A stretch of DNA of 59,895 bases from an uncultured Paenibacillaceae bacterium (GTDB taxonomy: Bacteria > Bacillota > Bacilli > Aneurinibacillales > Aneurinibacillaceae), in contig CALNBV010000224.1 in NCBI GenBank assembly GCA_937874515.1, positions 1 through 59,895 of the forward strand. Reading direction: 5' to 3'. Made by a program: the position numbers and the translations under genes. Positions within the stretch are counted from its first letter, which is position 1. Each line of letters starts with the position of its first letter. The notes under the pieces are model-generated. The model was not told where the DNA came from and did not search any database. It was given only the letters and a program-made list of their open reading frames with translations. Below, in pieces: positions 26,147 to 34,191 of this stretch.

Positions 26147-27059
26147 AAATGGTGAAGTGCACCATGAACAACACATTCGCCTCCCTCAAGATGATGAAGT
26201 GGGGTTTATACGCCTCTTACGTCCCAGTACAGAGGAAATTAAACATTTTTTAGGGGAGGTTTTTGCCTGCCATCCTCTTGTGATTGAAGACTGTGTTTTT
26301 TTGGAACGGCAACGCCCGAAAGTGGATACCTATAAAAACCACGCCCTGGTGATGTTTTCCAGTTTGTTGGAAGATTTAGCCTTTAGCAAAATGGGCATTA
26401 TCATTGGGAAAAATTATATTATTGCCATACAACTTGAGGTGATTCCTGCCTTAGATGAATTGAGGGAACAGTTTCTGAAAATACCGGAACATATGGAACA
26501 TCCGGGGCTTGTCCTCTATCATTTATTGGATCAGTGTGTGGACCAATATATGTCCATTACAGATTCTATAGAGGATAAGGTGGAGTCTCTGGAAACCTCC
26601 CTCTATGAAAACCCCACGGGAAAACTCTCCCAGGAAATTTTTCACTTAAAAAGGCGTTTACATGGCATCCGGCGGACCTTTGTGGAGGAGCGGGATGTGC
26701 TGGGGACCTTAATGCATACCCAGTTTCCCTATACCCGGGAAGAAACCAATCTGTATTTAATGGATGTACATGATCATTTAAATCGGGTTGTGGATTCGGT
26801 GGATAGTTTTCGCGAGGCTTTAACCTCCATTTTAGAATTACAGGTTTCTTTAAAAGGAGACCGCATGAATGAAATTATGAAAACCCTAACCTTAGTGAGT
26901 ACCTTTTTCTTGCCCTTAACCTTTATTGTCGGGTTGTATGGGACAAATCTCCGGTTGCCTGAATACCGATGGAATTTAGGCTATCCTTATCTGTGGCTGG
27001 TATTAATCGGGACCACTGTAGTCATGTTTTTATATTTTAAACGAAAAAATTGGTGGTAA
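26133..27059 (+). CDS. CorA-family divalent cation transporter-like protein
   Basis: 308 residues: a large N-terminal cytoplasmic domain, a long stalk helix, and two C-terminal membrane helices (about 245-265 and 280-300). The loop after the first helix should carry YGMN, the CorA selectivity signature; here it is YGTNLRLPEY, with Thr in place of Met. ATG 26133 follows AAGGATGA and overlaps the acetyltransferase 3' end. It ends 107 bp before hisZ. The family call is firm; Mg2+/Co2+ transport is less certain because of the GTN substitution. Confidence 0.8.
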   Translation: MLIYKNGEVHHEQHIRLPQDDEVGFIRLLRPSTEEIKHFLGEVFACHPLVIEDCVFLERQRPKVDTYKNHALVMFSSLLEDLAFSKMGIIIGKNYIIAIQLEVIPALDELREQFLKIPEHMEHPGLVLYHLLDQCVDQYMSITDSIEDKVESLETSLYENPTGKLSQEIFHLKRRLHGIRRTFVEERDVLGTLMHTQFPYTREETNLYLMDVHDHLNRVVDSVDSFREALTSILELQVSLKGDRMNEIMKTLTLVSTFFLPLTFIVGLYGTNLRLPEYRWNLGYPYLWLVLIGTTVVMFLYFKRKNWW

Positions 27060-27068
27060 GGGCAATGG

Positions 27069-27098
27069 TTGACGAAAGAAGGGAAGGCAAGGTATACT
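27069..27098 (+). promoter_or_regulatory. Promoter of the his operon
   Basis: TTGACG (27069-27074), an 18-bp spacer and TATACT (27093-27098), close to consensus. The start site would be near 27105, leaving a leader of about 62 bases that contains the TGATAAAG repeats. Confidence 0.8.
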
Positions 27099-27120
27099 AC
27101 TGTAAACAGATGCTTTAGCG

Positions 27121-27152
27121 TGATAAAGTGATAAAGCGATAAAGTGATAAAG
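27121..27152 (+). repeat. Four tandem TGATAAAG repeats in the hisZ leader
   Basis: TGATAAAG occurs four times head to tail (27121, 27129, 27137, 27145), with one T-to-C change in the third unit. The block ends just before the Shine-Dalgarno GAGGAG of hisZ, so it lies in the 5' untranslated region of the whole operon. Confidence 0.9.
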
Positions 27153-27166
27153 AGGAGCGATGTGAG

Positions 27167-28330
27167 ATGTCCAAACCTCTCGGATTTGAAAAACCCTTAG
27201 GGATGAGAGATATATTACCTGGTGCATTGCAAAAACAACGCTGGTTGCAACACCGCTTGCTTGAGTCTATGGGCCAGTGGGGATATTGTGAAATTATGAC
27301 CCCAACCCTTGAATACTATGATACCGTCGGCGGGGCTAGTGCCACTCTGGAAGAACGGTTATTTAAATTATTAGATTCCCAGGGAAAAACCCTGGTGCTG
27401 CGCCCTGATATGACGGCACCTATTGCCCGTGTGGCGTCTTCCCTGTTAAAAGAGGAACCTTTTCCTCTCCGCCTCATGTATTCTTCCAATGTCTTCCGTG
27501 CCCAGGCGAAAGAAGCAGGCAGAAATGCTGAATATTTTCAAACTGGGGTTGAACTCATTGGATCCAATACTGTAGACGGGGATGCTGAAGTCATTGCCCT
27601 TGCGGTTTCTGTGTTAAAAGCAGCTGGATTAAAAGAATTCAAAATCGCCATTGGCCATGTGGGATTCCTTGAAGGGTTATTAGAGGAAACCGTGGATGAA
27701 GCTGAGCAACGGGAAGAATTAAAAGGGTATTTACATAACCGGAATTTCGTAGGTTTTCGCAAGTATGTGGACAGCCTTGGGTTGGATAACGAAAAGGAAC
27801 TGCGCCTGAAAGAGTTGCTTACCTTACGTGGTGGGGAAGAGCTAATTCAGCGAGCAGAGGCCATTACCATCAATGGGAAAGCACGAAAAGCCGTAACCAA
27901 CCTTCGCCAGTTGTGGGATGCCTTAGAAGCCTATCAGCTAACAGATTCTGTTCTTTTTGATTTAAATCTCTTGAGCAATTTAAATTACTATACAGGCATT
28001 TTATTTGAAGGTTATGCAGCCGGCCAGGGTTTCCCTATTTGTACAGGTGGCCGTTATGATGGGCTGATGGCTCAATTTGGCCGTCCAGCTCCTGCTACAG
28101 GATTTGCGGTACAGATGGACCGTTTGATGGAAGCAGCCCCATTTGTAGCTAAAGAAATGCCAAGAACCCTTGTGTTATATAGGTCAGAACAGCGGACCAT
28201 TGCTTTGGAAAAAGCGCGCCTGTTGCGCCAGGAAGTAGGGGTTGTGGTAACCCAGCGCAAAGACGAATGGGATCCTCGTACCAGTGAAAGTTATGATCGA
28301 GTATTGGATTTGACAAAGGAGGCGCAATAA
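27167..28330 (+). CDS. hisZ: ATP phosphoribosyltransferase regulatory subunit HisZ
   Basis: A catalytically inactive paralogue of histidyl-tRNA synthetase that assembles with short-form HisG to give an active, histidine-sensitive first enzyme of histidine synthesis. The class II synthetase core is recognisable (LVLRPDMTAPIARVASS near residue 80, FQTGVELIGS near 125, GGRYDGLMAQFGRPAPATGFA near 290). 387 residues, lacking a full anticodon-binding domain. ATG 27167 follows GAGGAGCGATGTGAG. First gene of the operon; hisG follows after one base. Confidence 0.93.
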   Translation: MSKPLGFEKPLGMRDILPGALQKQRWLQHRLLESMGQWGYCEIMTPTLEYYDTVGGASATLEERLFKLLDSQGKTLVLRPDMTAPIARVASSLLKEEPFPLRLMYSSNVFRAQAKEAGRNAEYFQTGVELIGSNTVDGDAEVIALAVSVLKAAGLKEFKIAIGHVGFLEGLLEETVDEAEQREELKGYLHNRNFVGFRKYVDSLGLDNEKELRLKELLTLRGGEELIQRAEAITINGKARKAVTNLRQLWDALEAYQLTDSVLFDLNLLSNLNYYTGILFEGYAAGQGFPICTGGRYDGLMAQFGRPAPATGFAVQMDRLMEAAPFVAKEMPRTLVLYRSEQRTIALEKARLLRQEVGVVVTQRKDEWDPRTSESYDRVLDLTKEAQ

Positions 28331-28331
28331 G

Positions 28332-28979
28332 ATGTCCCGACAACAAGAAAAACTAATTGTCGCTATGCCTAAAGGGCGGATTTTCGAAGAGGCAGCAGAC
28401 CTTCTTCGCCGTGCGGGAGTAAACTTGCCCCCTGAGTTTGAAGATTCACGGAAATTGATTATACCTGTTCCTGAAGCAGGAATGGATTTCATATTGGCCA
28501 AACCTACAGATGTCCCTACCTACGTGGAATATGGGGTAGCGGATATTGGCGTGGTAGGGAAGGATGTCCTTCTTGAAGAAGATCGGGATGTATATGAATT
28601 GCTGGATTTAAATATTAGCAAATGCAAAATGGCAGTCGCTGGCCTTCCAGACTGGAAAGATGACGGCAATCAGCCTCGTGTTGCAACCAAATTCCCACGC
28701 ATCGCATCGAAGTTCTTCCGGGAGAAAGGGCAACAGGTGGAAGTCATTAAATTAAATGGTTCCATTGAATTAGCCCCCATTATTGGCCTGGCTGACCGAA
28801 TTGTAGATATTGTTTCAACAGGGCAAACCTTAAAGGAAAACGGTCTTGTGGTTCATGAAGAAATTTTGCCCATTTCCACTCGTTTAATTGCCAATCGGGT
28901 AAGCTATCGAATGAAAAGCGAAGCCATTGATTATGTATATCAAAAATTCGCTTCTGTGGTGGAAAAGAAGGAGGATTAA
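28332..28979 (+). CDS. hisG: ATP phosphoribosyltransferase, short form
   Basis: It joins ATP and PRPP, the first committed step of histidine synthesis. 215 residues is the short form that requires HisZ, encoded just upstream. Motifs: AMPKGRIFEEA near residue 10, GIVGKDVL-like GVVGKDVLLEE near 75, and the PRPP-binding DIVSTGQTLKENGL near 158. It starts one base after hisZ. Confidence 0.96.
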   Translation: MSRQQEKLIVAMPKGRIFEEAADLLRRAGVNLPPEFEDSRKLIIPVPEAGMDFILAKPTDVPTYVEYGVADIGVVGKDVLLEEDRDVYELLDLNISKCKMAVAGLPDWKDDGNQPRVATKFPRIASKFFREKGQQVEVIKLNGSIELAPIIGLADRIVDIVSTGQTLKENGLVVHEEILPISTRLIANRVSYRMKSEAIDYVYQKFASVVEKKED

Positions 28980-28982
28980 CCC

Positions 28983-30269
28983 ATGCTACGTATTGTTGAT
29001 GCCGCAGAATTCAGCACCCGCCGGGATGTAGAAAACGGTACGGAAACCCAACGGGCTGCTGTTTTAGAAATATTGGATGGTGTAAAAAAAGAAGGGGACG
29101 TTGCAGTCAAAGGTTATACGGAAAAGTTTGATGGCGTCGCTTTGGATACTATTCGTGTCACAGCAGAAGAAATGGAAAAGGCTCTTTCTCTCATTGATCC
29201 GGCTGTACGCCAGGCTCTGCAAGAAGCAGCAGACCATATTCGCGCTTACCATGAAAAACAACTTCGCCCTTCCTGGATGATGACAGAAGAAAAGGGAACC
29301 ATGCTGGGACAAATCATCCGTCCTTTGCGCCGGGTTGGCCTTTATGTGCCTGGTGGCACCGCAGCCTATCCTTCCTCTGTTTTAATGAATGCCATTCCTG
29401 CCCAGGTGGCTGGGGTTGCAGAAATTGTGATGGTTACCCCTCCAGGGAAAGATGGAAAACTAAATCCTGGGGTTCTTACGGCGGCCTACGATTTAGGAAT
29501 TCAGGAAATATATAAAGTAGGTGGGGCCCAGGCTATTGGTGCTCTTACTTATGGGACAGAATCCATTGCACCTGTTGATAAAATTGTAGGACCAGGGAAT
29601 ATCTTTGTAGCTCTGGCAAAACGGGAAGTGTTCGGTCTTGTGGACATTGATATGGTAGCAGGCCCAAGTGAGATTCTTGTGGTAGCCGATGAAAATGCCA
29701 ATCCCGCTTATGTGGCAGCAGACCTTCTCTCCCAGGCAGAACATGACCGGATGGCATCTTCTGTTTTAGTGACACCATCGAAAAAATTAGCCCTAGCAGT
29801 ACAGGCCGAAGTAGAAGCCCAATTGGCTACCTTGCCTCGCCGAGAAATCGCTCAGGGATCCATTGCAGACCATGGAGCCATTTGCCTGGTGAATGATTTA
29901 GAGGAAGCCTTTGACATGGTGAATCGCCTAGCGCCCGAACACTTAGAAGTGATGGTGGAAAACCCCATGAATTACCTTGGGAAGATTCAAAATGCCGGCG
30001 CTATCTTCCTTGGACCTTACAGTTCAGAACCTGTGGGGGATTACTTTGCCGGCCCTAATCACGTGTTGCCAACCAACGGGACAGCCCGTTTTTCGTCCCC
30101 GTTAAATGTGGATGATTTCCTTAAGAAATCCAGTTTAATTTACTATAGTAAGGGAGACCTTCTGGCCAATGGATCAAAAATTGTATCCTTAGCTCGCCAA
30201 GAAGGGTTGGAGGCCCATGCCCGGGCCATTCAAGTACGCCTTGATCAAGAAAGTCAGGAAAGGGAGTAA
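28983..30269 (+). CDS. hisD: Histidinol dehydrogenase
   Basis: A zinc enzyme catalysing the last two steps, L-histidinol to L-histidine with two NAD+. Motifs: YVPGGTAAYPSSVLMNAIPA near residue 120, GPGNIFVALAKR near 200, GPSEILVVAD near 227, SQAEHDRMAS near 254 with zinc/catalytic residues, and APEHLEVM near 318. 428 residues. Three bases after hisG. Confidence 0.97.
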   Translation: MLRIVDAAEFSTRRDVENGTETQRAAVLEILDGVKKEGDVAVKGYTEKFDGVALDTIRVTAEEMEKALSLIDPAVRQALQEAADHIRAYHEKQLRPSWMMTEEKGTMLGQIIRPLRRVGLYVPGGTAAYPSSVLMNAIPAQVAGVAEIVMVTPPGKDGKLNPGVLTAAYDLGIQEIYKVGGAQAIGALTYGTESIAPVDKIVGPGNIFVALAKREVFGLVDIDMVAGPSEILVVADENANPAYVAADLLSQAEHDRMASSVLVTPSKKLALAVQAEVEAQLATLPRREIAQGSIADHGAICLVNDLEEAFDMVNRLAPEHLEVMVENPMNYLGKIQNAGAIFLGPYSSEPVGDYFAGPNHVLPTNGTARFSSPLNVDDFLKKSSLIYYSKGDLLANGSKIVSLARQEGLEAHARAIQVRLDQESQERE

Positions 30270-30274
30270 GCTAC

Positions 30275-30859
30275 ATGAGAGAATCAACGGTAGTTCGCAA
30301 AACCAACGAAACAAATATAGCCCTCACCTTTGGCGTTGATGGGGAAGGGACGGGCTCCATTCATACCGATGTTCCTTTTATGGACCATATGCTTGACCTT
30401 TTTGCCAAGCATGGCCAATTCCATTTGGATATTCAGGCAAAAGGGGACATTGAAATCGATGACCATCATGTTACAGAAGATGTGGCCATTTGCCTGGGGC
30501 AGGCATTACGGGAAGCCCTTGGGGACAAAAAGGGGATTAAGCGTTATGCCTCCGTATTCATTCCCATGGATGAAGCATTAGCCCAGGTGGTCGTTGATAT
30601 TAGCAACCGCCCCCATCTGGAATATCGGGCAGAGTTGCCTTCTGCCAGTGTGGGTAATTTCCAAACAGAATTGGTCCATGAATTCTTATGGAAATTGGCC
30701 TTAGAGGCCCGCATTACCCTTCATATTATTGTTCATTATGGACGGAACACCCATCATATGATTGAAGCGGTCTTTAAAGCCCTTGGACGTGCATTGGATG
30801 AAGCGACCCAGCTGGATCCCCGGGTGAAGGGGGTTCCTTCAACGAAAGGAATGTTGTAA
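30275..30859 (+). CDS. hisB: Imidazoleglycerol-phosphate dehydratase
   Basis: It dehydrates imidazole glycerol phosphate to imidazole acetol phosphate (step 7). The single-domain form has 194 residues, without the fused phosphatase seen in enterics. Metal-binding signatures: DHMLDLFAKHG near residue 37, DDHHVTED near 62, and the duplicated VHYGRNTHHMIEAVFKA near 153. It lies between hisD and hisH. No separate histidinol-phosphatase gene is in this operon. Confidence 0.97.
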   Translation: MRESTVVRKTNETNIALTFGVDGEGTGSIHTDVPFMDHMLDLFAKHGQFHLDIQAKGDIEIDDHHVTEDVAICLGQALREALGDKKGIKRYASVFIPMDEALAQVVVDISNRPHLEYRAELPSASVGNFQTELVHEFLWKLALEARITLHIIVHYGRNTHHMIEAVFKALGRALDEATQLDPRVKGVPSTKGML

Positions 30860-31474
30860 ATGATTGCAATTATTGATTATGGCATGGGAAATTTACATAG
30901 CGTGAGCAAAGCGGTAGAACGATTGGGACATGACTATTGCTTTGTTTCTACGAAAGAAGAGTTAATGAAAGCAGATGGGGCACTTCTTCCAGGGGTAGGC
31001 GCTTTTGGCGATGCTATGAAGAACTTACAAGAAAAAGGACTCATTGAACCTATTAAAGAATATGTGGCATCTGGAAAGCCCCTTCTGGGGATTTGTCTTG
31101 GCATGCAGATTCTTTTTGAATCTAGCAATGAACATGGGCAACATACAGGACTAGGGCTTTTGCCAGGGCATATTGCCCGTTTTGAAGGGGATTATAAAAT
31201 CCCACATATGGGTTGGAATCAGTTGAAGTTCCTGCAAAATAGCCCTGTTTTAAAAGACGTAGAGGAAGGATATGTATACTTTGTCCATTCCTATTTTCTA
31301 CAACCTGAAGAAAGCAATCGGTCTGTATTGCTTGCGACTACAGATTATTATCAAGAAGTGCCGGCCATAGTGGGACAGGGGAACGTATATGGGATGCAAT
31401 TTCATCCGGAGAAAAGCGGTACTGTTGGCATGAAGTTATTGCAGAACTTCACGGAATTGGTAGAGAGCCTTTAG
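30860..31474 (+). CDS. hisH: Imidazole glycerol phosphate synthase, glutaminase subunit
   Basis: The class I glutamine amidotransferase that feeds ammonia to HisF. The nucleophile Cys is in LGICLGMQIL near residue 79, and the His-Glu pair is in MQFHPEKSG near 181. 204 residues. The ATG directly follows the hisB stop. Confidence 0.97.
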   Translation: MIAIIDYGMGNLHSVSKAVERLGHDYCFVSTKEELMKADGALLPGVGAFGDAMKNLQEKGLIEPIKEYVASGKPLLGICLGMQILFESSNEHGQHTGLGLLPGHIARFEGDYKIPHMGWNQLKFLQNSPVLKDVEEGYVYFVHSYFLQPEESNRSVLLATTDYYQEVPAIVGQGNVYGMQFHPEKSGTVGMKLLQNFTELVESL

Positions 31475-31487
31475 GAGGGGAATGGAC

Positions 31488-32237
31488 ATGAGTTTTATTA
31501 TTTATCCAGCAATTGATATGCGCGGGGGAAAATGCGTCCGCCTGTTGCAAGGGGATTACAATAAGGAAACCGTTTATGGGGATTCTCCCTTAGAAATGGC
31601 GAAGCAATGGGCATCTATGGGTGCAGAGTTTATCCATTTGGTTGATTTGGATGCAGCGAAAGTGGGTAAACCTGTGAATGATGAATGGGTGTTATCCATT
31701 GCCCGTGAATTGGATGTGCCTGTACAAATCGGCGGAGGGTTGCGCCGCATGGAAGATGTGGACCGCTATCTCCAAAATGGGGTGCAACGGGTGATTTTAG
31801 GCACGGCGGCCATTCAAGACCGCCCCTTTACAGAGCAAGTATTGGCTAAATACGGTGACCGTGTTGCCATTGGCATTGATGCCCGAAATGGTTATGTGGC
31901 GACTCATGGCTGGTTGGAAACGTCTTCTGTAACTGCAGAAGAATTGGCTAAAGAATTGATTGCGAAAGGTGCAGAAACCTTTATTTATACAGATATTTCC
32001 CGTGACGGAACTTTAGAGGGCCCCAATACAGAAAGCATTGTTCGTTTAGCAAAGGCAACAGGCAAAAATGTCATTGCTTCAGGTGGTGTTAGCGTGGCAG
32101 AAGACCTGTATGATTTAGCCCGCTATGCCAAAGATGGGGTAGGGGGTGCCATTGTAGGTAAAGCCCTTTACACCCAACGCATTGATTTGGCAGAAGCCAT
32201 TGCCAAGGTGAAGGAGAAGGAGGGGGAATCATGTTAA
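31488..32237 (+). CDS. hisA: ProFAR isomerase (phosphoribosylformimino-AICAR-P isomerase)
   Basis: A TIM-barrel isomerase for the Amadori rearrangement at step 4. The catalytic Asp of YPAIDMRGGKCVRL is near residue 9, and the second Asp/Thr is in YTDISRDGTLEGPN near 168. ATG 31488 has GGAGGGG eight bases upstream; ATG 31482 would be too close. 249 residues. It overlaps hisF by seven bases. Confidence 0.96.
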   Translation: MSFIIYPAIDMRGGKCVRLLQGDYNKETVYGDSPLEMAKQWASMGAEFIHLVDLDAAKVGKPVNDEWVLSIARELDVPVQIGGGLRRMEDVDRYLQNGVQRVILGTAAIQDRPFTEQVLAKYGDRVAIGIDARNGYVATHGWLETSSVTAEELAKELIAKGAETFIYTDISRDGTLEGPNTESIVRLAKATGKNVIASGGVSVAEDLYDLARYAKDGVGGAIVGKALYTQRIDLAEAIAKVKEKEGESC

Positions 32238-32995
32238 CGAAACGGATTATCCCCTGCCTTGATGTGAAAGAGGGCCGTGTTGTAAAAGGAATCAGTTTTG
32301 TGAATCTCAGGGATGCGGGAGATCCAGTGGAACTGGCGAAACGGTATAGTGATGAAGGAGCGGACGAACTGGTATTTCTTGACATTTCTGCTTCCAACGA
32401 AGGTCGGAAAACCATGGTGGAAGTGGTGGAAAATACTGCAGCCAATGTGACCATTCCCTTTACTGTTGGCGGTGGAATTAATGCCGTGGAAGATATGAAA
32501 CGGATTCTTCGCGCGGGGGCAGATAAAGTGTCTGTTAACACAGCGGCTGTGAACCGTCCTGAATTAATTAAAGAAGGTTCGGAAATGTTTGGGACCCAAT
32601 GTATTGTGGTCGCCATTGACGCCAAATCTAAGGAAGATGGAAGTGGCTGGGAAGTGTACACCCACGGGGGACGTACACCAACTGGCATCGATGCCGTAGA
32701 ATGGGCGAAAAAGGCGGAGACCTTAGGAGCGGGAGAAATCCTTCTTACGAGCATGGATTGCGATGGGCAAAAAGACGGGTTTAACTTGCCTTTAACCCGG
32801 GCCATTTCCGAAGCTGTGGGCATTCCTGTGATCGCTTCTGGGGGTGCTGGGAACAAAGAACACTTTGCTGAAGCATTTATCGAAGGGAAAGCTGATGCTG
32901 CCTTGGCCGCATCTATTTTCCACTATAAAGAAACATCTATTCACGAAGTAAAAGAGTATTTGCAAAAACAAAAGGTCCACGTACGGGTCGTATAG
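32231..32995 (+). CDS. hisF: Imidazole glycerol phosphate synthase, cyclase subunit
   Basis: A TIM-barrel cyclase that uses ammonia from HisH to make imidazole glycerol phosphate and AICAR. The catalytic Asp is in IPCLDVKEGRVVKG near residue 11, and the second in TSMDCDGQKDGFN near 176-182. 254 residues. Its start overlaps the hisA 3' end; hisI follows after 13 bp. Confidence 0.97.
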   Translation: MLTKRIIPCLDVKEGRVVKGISFVNLRDAGDPVELAKRYSDEGADELVFLDISASNEGRKTMVEVVENTAANVTIPFTVGGGINAVEDMKRILRAGADKVSVNTAAVNRPELIKEGSEMFGTQCIVVAIDAKSKEDGSGWEVYTHGGRTPTGIDAVEWAKKAETLGAGEILLTSMDCDGQKDGFNLPLTRAISEAVGIPVIASGGAGNKEHFAEAFIEGKADAALAASIFHYKETSIHEVKEYLQKQKVHVRVV

Positions 32996-33008
32996 GAGAC
33001 GAAGAAAA

Positions 33009-33626
33009 ATGGATATTAAGTTTGATGAAAAAGGCCTCGTGCCTGCCATCGTACAAGATGTACAAAGCAAAGAAGTATTGATGATGGCGTATATGAACGA
33101 AGAATCATTACAGAAAACCCTGGAAACGAAAGAAACCTGGTTTTTTAGCCGCTCCCGCAATGAGTTGTGGAACAAAGGGGCAACCAGCGGAAATACACAA
33201 AAAGTCGTTGATGTATTGTATGATTGCGATTCTGATACCCTTTTGGTGAAAGTGATTCCAGCAGGTCCTGCTTGCCACCGCAATACCTATACTTGCTTTA
33301 CAGATACCCTTCTTGGAGATGAAACCACAGTAGGTTCCAAAGACCGCTTTGCCATTATCAATGAATTAGAACGAGTCATTGCCCAGCGGGAAGCGGAAAT
33401 GCCTGAAGGTGCTTATACCACCTACCTCTTTGAAAAAGGAATCGATAAAATCCTGAAAAAAGTAGGGGAAGAAGCCGGCGAAGTAATTATTGCTGCGAAA
33501 AACCGTGACCCGGAAGAACTGAAATGGGAAGTGGCCGACCTTATGTATCACCTCCTAGTAGCATTGCGTGAACAAAAGCTGCCATTGGATGAGGTTTTAA
33601 AAGTATTAGAAGAACGCCATAAGTAG
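33009..33626 (+). CDS. hisI: Bifunctional phosphoribosyl-AMP cyclohydrolase / phosphoribosyl-ATP pyrophosphohydrolase
   Basis: A fusion of HisI and HisE that catalyses steps 2 and 3. The N-terminal cyclohydrolase (about 1-110) has YDCDSDTLLVKV and the Cys pair of GPACHRNTYTCF. The C-terminal MazG-like pyrophosphohydrolase (about 115-205) has KVGEEAGEVIIAAKN and EVADLMYHLLV. 205 residues, usual for the fused form. Last gene of the eight-gene operon. Confidence 0.97.
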   Translation: MDIKFDEKGLVPAIVQDVQSKEVLMMAYMNEESLQKTLETKETWFFSRSRNELWNKGATSGNTQKVVDVLYDCDSDTLLVKVIPAGPACHRNTYTCFTDTLLGDETTVGSKDRFAIINELERVIAQREAEMPEGAYTTYLFEKGIDKILKKVGEEAGEVIIAAKNRDPEELKWEVADLMYHLLVALREQKLPLDEVLKVLEERHK

Positions 33627-33644
33627 ATAGATTTGTGGATTAAA

Positions 33645-33690
33645 AAGGGGCAACCTGGTGCGAATGTATATGCACTGGTTGCCCCTTATC
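33645..33690 (+). terminator. Probable terminator of the his operon
   Basis: AAGGGGCAACC pairs with GGTTGCCCCTT, with an inner GTGC/GCAC pair. The T tract is weak (TTATCATGTTTATC). Its right arm touches the left end of the 417-bp inverted-repeat element. Confidence 0.65.
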
Positions 33691-33711
33691 ATGTTTATCC
33701 CTTTAGGTCAG
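33682..33711 (-). repeat. Interspersed repeat copy R6, left end of the element
   Basis: Read on the minus strand: CTGACCTAAAGGGATA followed by AACATGATAAGGGG. It forms the outer end of the left terminal inverted repeat. Confidence 0.8.
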
Positions 33712-33746
33712 TAATGTAATAGTTGCTAAAGATGACCGTAAGGTCT

Positions 33747-33806
33747 GAAGGTGTTCGTCTATTTAACTTCCTTGACGGCGAGGAAGTTAAATAGACGGAC
33801 ACCTTC
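33747..33806. repeat. Long perfect-type hairpin inside the element
   Basis: 26-bp arms (33747-33772 and 33781-33806) match at 25 of 26 positions around an 8-base loop TGACGGCG. The single mismatch is a G-U pair in RNA. No T run follows, so it is not an ordinary terminator. Confidence 0.85.
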
Positions 33807-34068
33807 ACTACGGGCGCGCCTTCAAAACATCTGGGTAAAAAAATAAAGGATGCGCCGATCAGAAAGCTAACGCTTTCCCTTCGGCATAAGTCAACTAAGC
33901 AGTTGCCTTCGCAAGCTTGGCACCTAACTAAGTTTCCTTTACGGTTGAAGGCTTTTATCGCCCTCAGATCAGATATCCTCCGTATCGTCTTCGCAAAAAG
34001 GCACTCATTGATTTATTAGCATCTCTATAAATAAGACCTTACGGTCATCTTTAGTAACTAGTAGACTA

Positions 34069-34098
34069 CTTAGCGAAAGGGATAAAGGTGATAAAGGG
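34069..34098 (+). repeat. Interspersed repeat copy R7, right end of the element
   Basis: CTTAGCGAAAGGGATA followed by AAGGTGATAAAGGG, forming the outer end of the right terminal inverted repeat. Confidence 0.8.
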
Positions 34099-34120
34099 CT
34101 ACTATCACCCTCCCAACCGA

Positions 34121-34165
34121 GCTCTTACGAACTCACTGATCCAAGGGGATAAAGGTGAAAAGGAG
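34121..34165 (+). repeat. Interspersed repeat copy R8 with hairpin-like prefix
   Basis: GCTCTTACGAAC (34121-34132), a variant of the GCTCTTGCGAGC prefix of R1 and R2, is followed after three bases by CTGATCCAAGGGGATA and AAGGTGAAAAGGAG (34136-34165). It lies just outside the right end of the 417-bp element. Confidence 0.75.
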
Positions 34166-34171
34166 TGAGAA

Positions 34172-34190
34172 GGGGGGGGCTCTTCCCCCC
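34172..34190 (-). terminator. G/C hairpin downstream of the small membrane peptide
   Basis: A run of G (34172-34179) pairs with CCCCCC (34185-34190) across CTCTT. On the minus strand it lies directly after the stop of the 29-codon gene and is followed by a pyrimidine-rich stretch, so it could end that transcript. Confidence 0.4.
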
Positions 34191-34191
34191 A

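Larger units (their letters stand above)
33682..34098. mobile_element. MITE-like 417-bp element with 65-bp terminal inverted repeats
   Basis: The left end 33682-33746 and the reverse complement of the right end 34034-34098 align without gaps at 55 of 65 positions. The innermost 27 bases (33720-33746 against 34034-34060) differ at one position. Each outer end is a copy of the 30-bp motif found at six other intergenic sites (R6 at 33682-33711, minus; R7 at 34069-34098, plus). The interior (about 287 bp) has no credible reading frame and contains several hairpins. This size and structure fit a non-autonomous transposable element; no transposase or clear target-site duplication was seen. Confidence 0.6.

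Noticed and set aside
10903..33819. Shared GGCGCGCC at 10903 and near 33812 as part of the repeat family
   Set aside because: The flanks do not align; an 8-bp GC palindrome twice in 60 kb is not meaningful.
33811..34033. Coding sequence or transposase remnant inside the 417-bp element
   Set aside because: All frames are interrupted by frequent stops, and no recognisable protein motif appears in either strand.
325..34165. The repeated 30-bp motif as a CRISPR array
   Set aside because: Copies are dispersed across 34 kb with irregular spacing, in both orientations, without spacers or cas genes.
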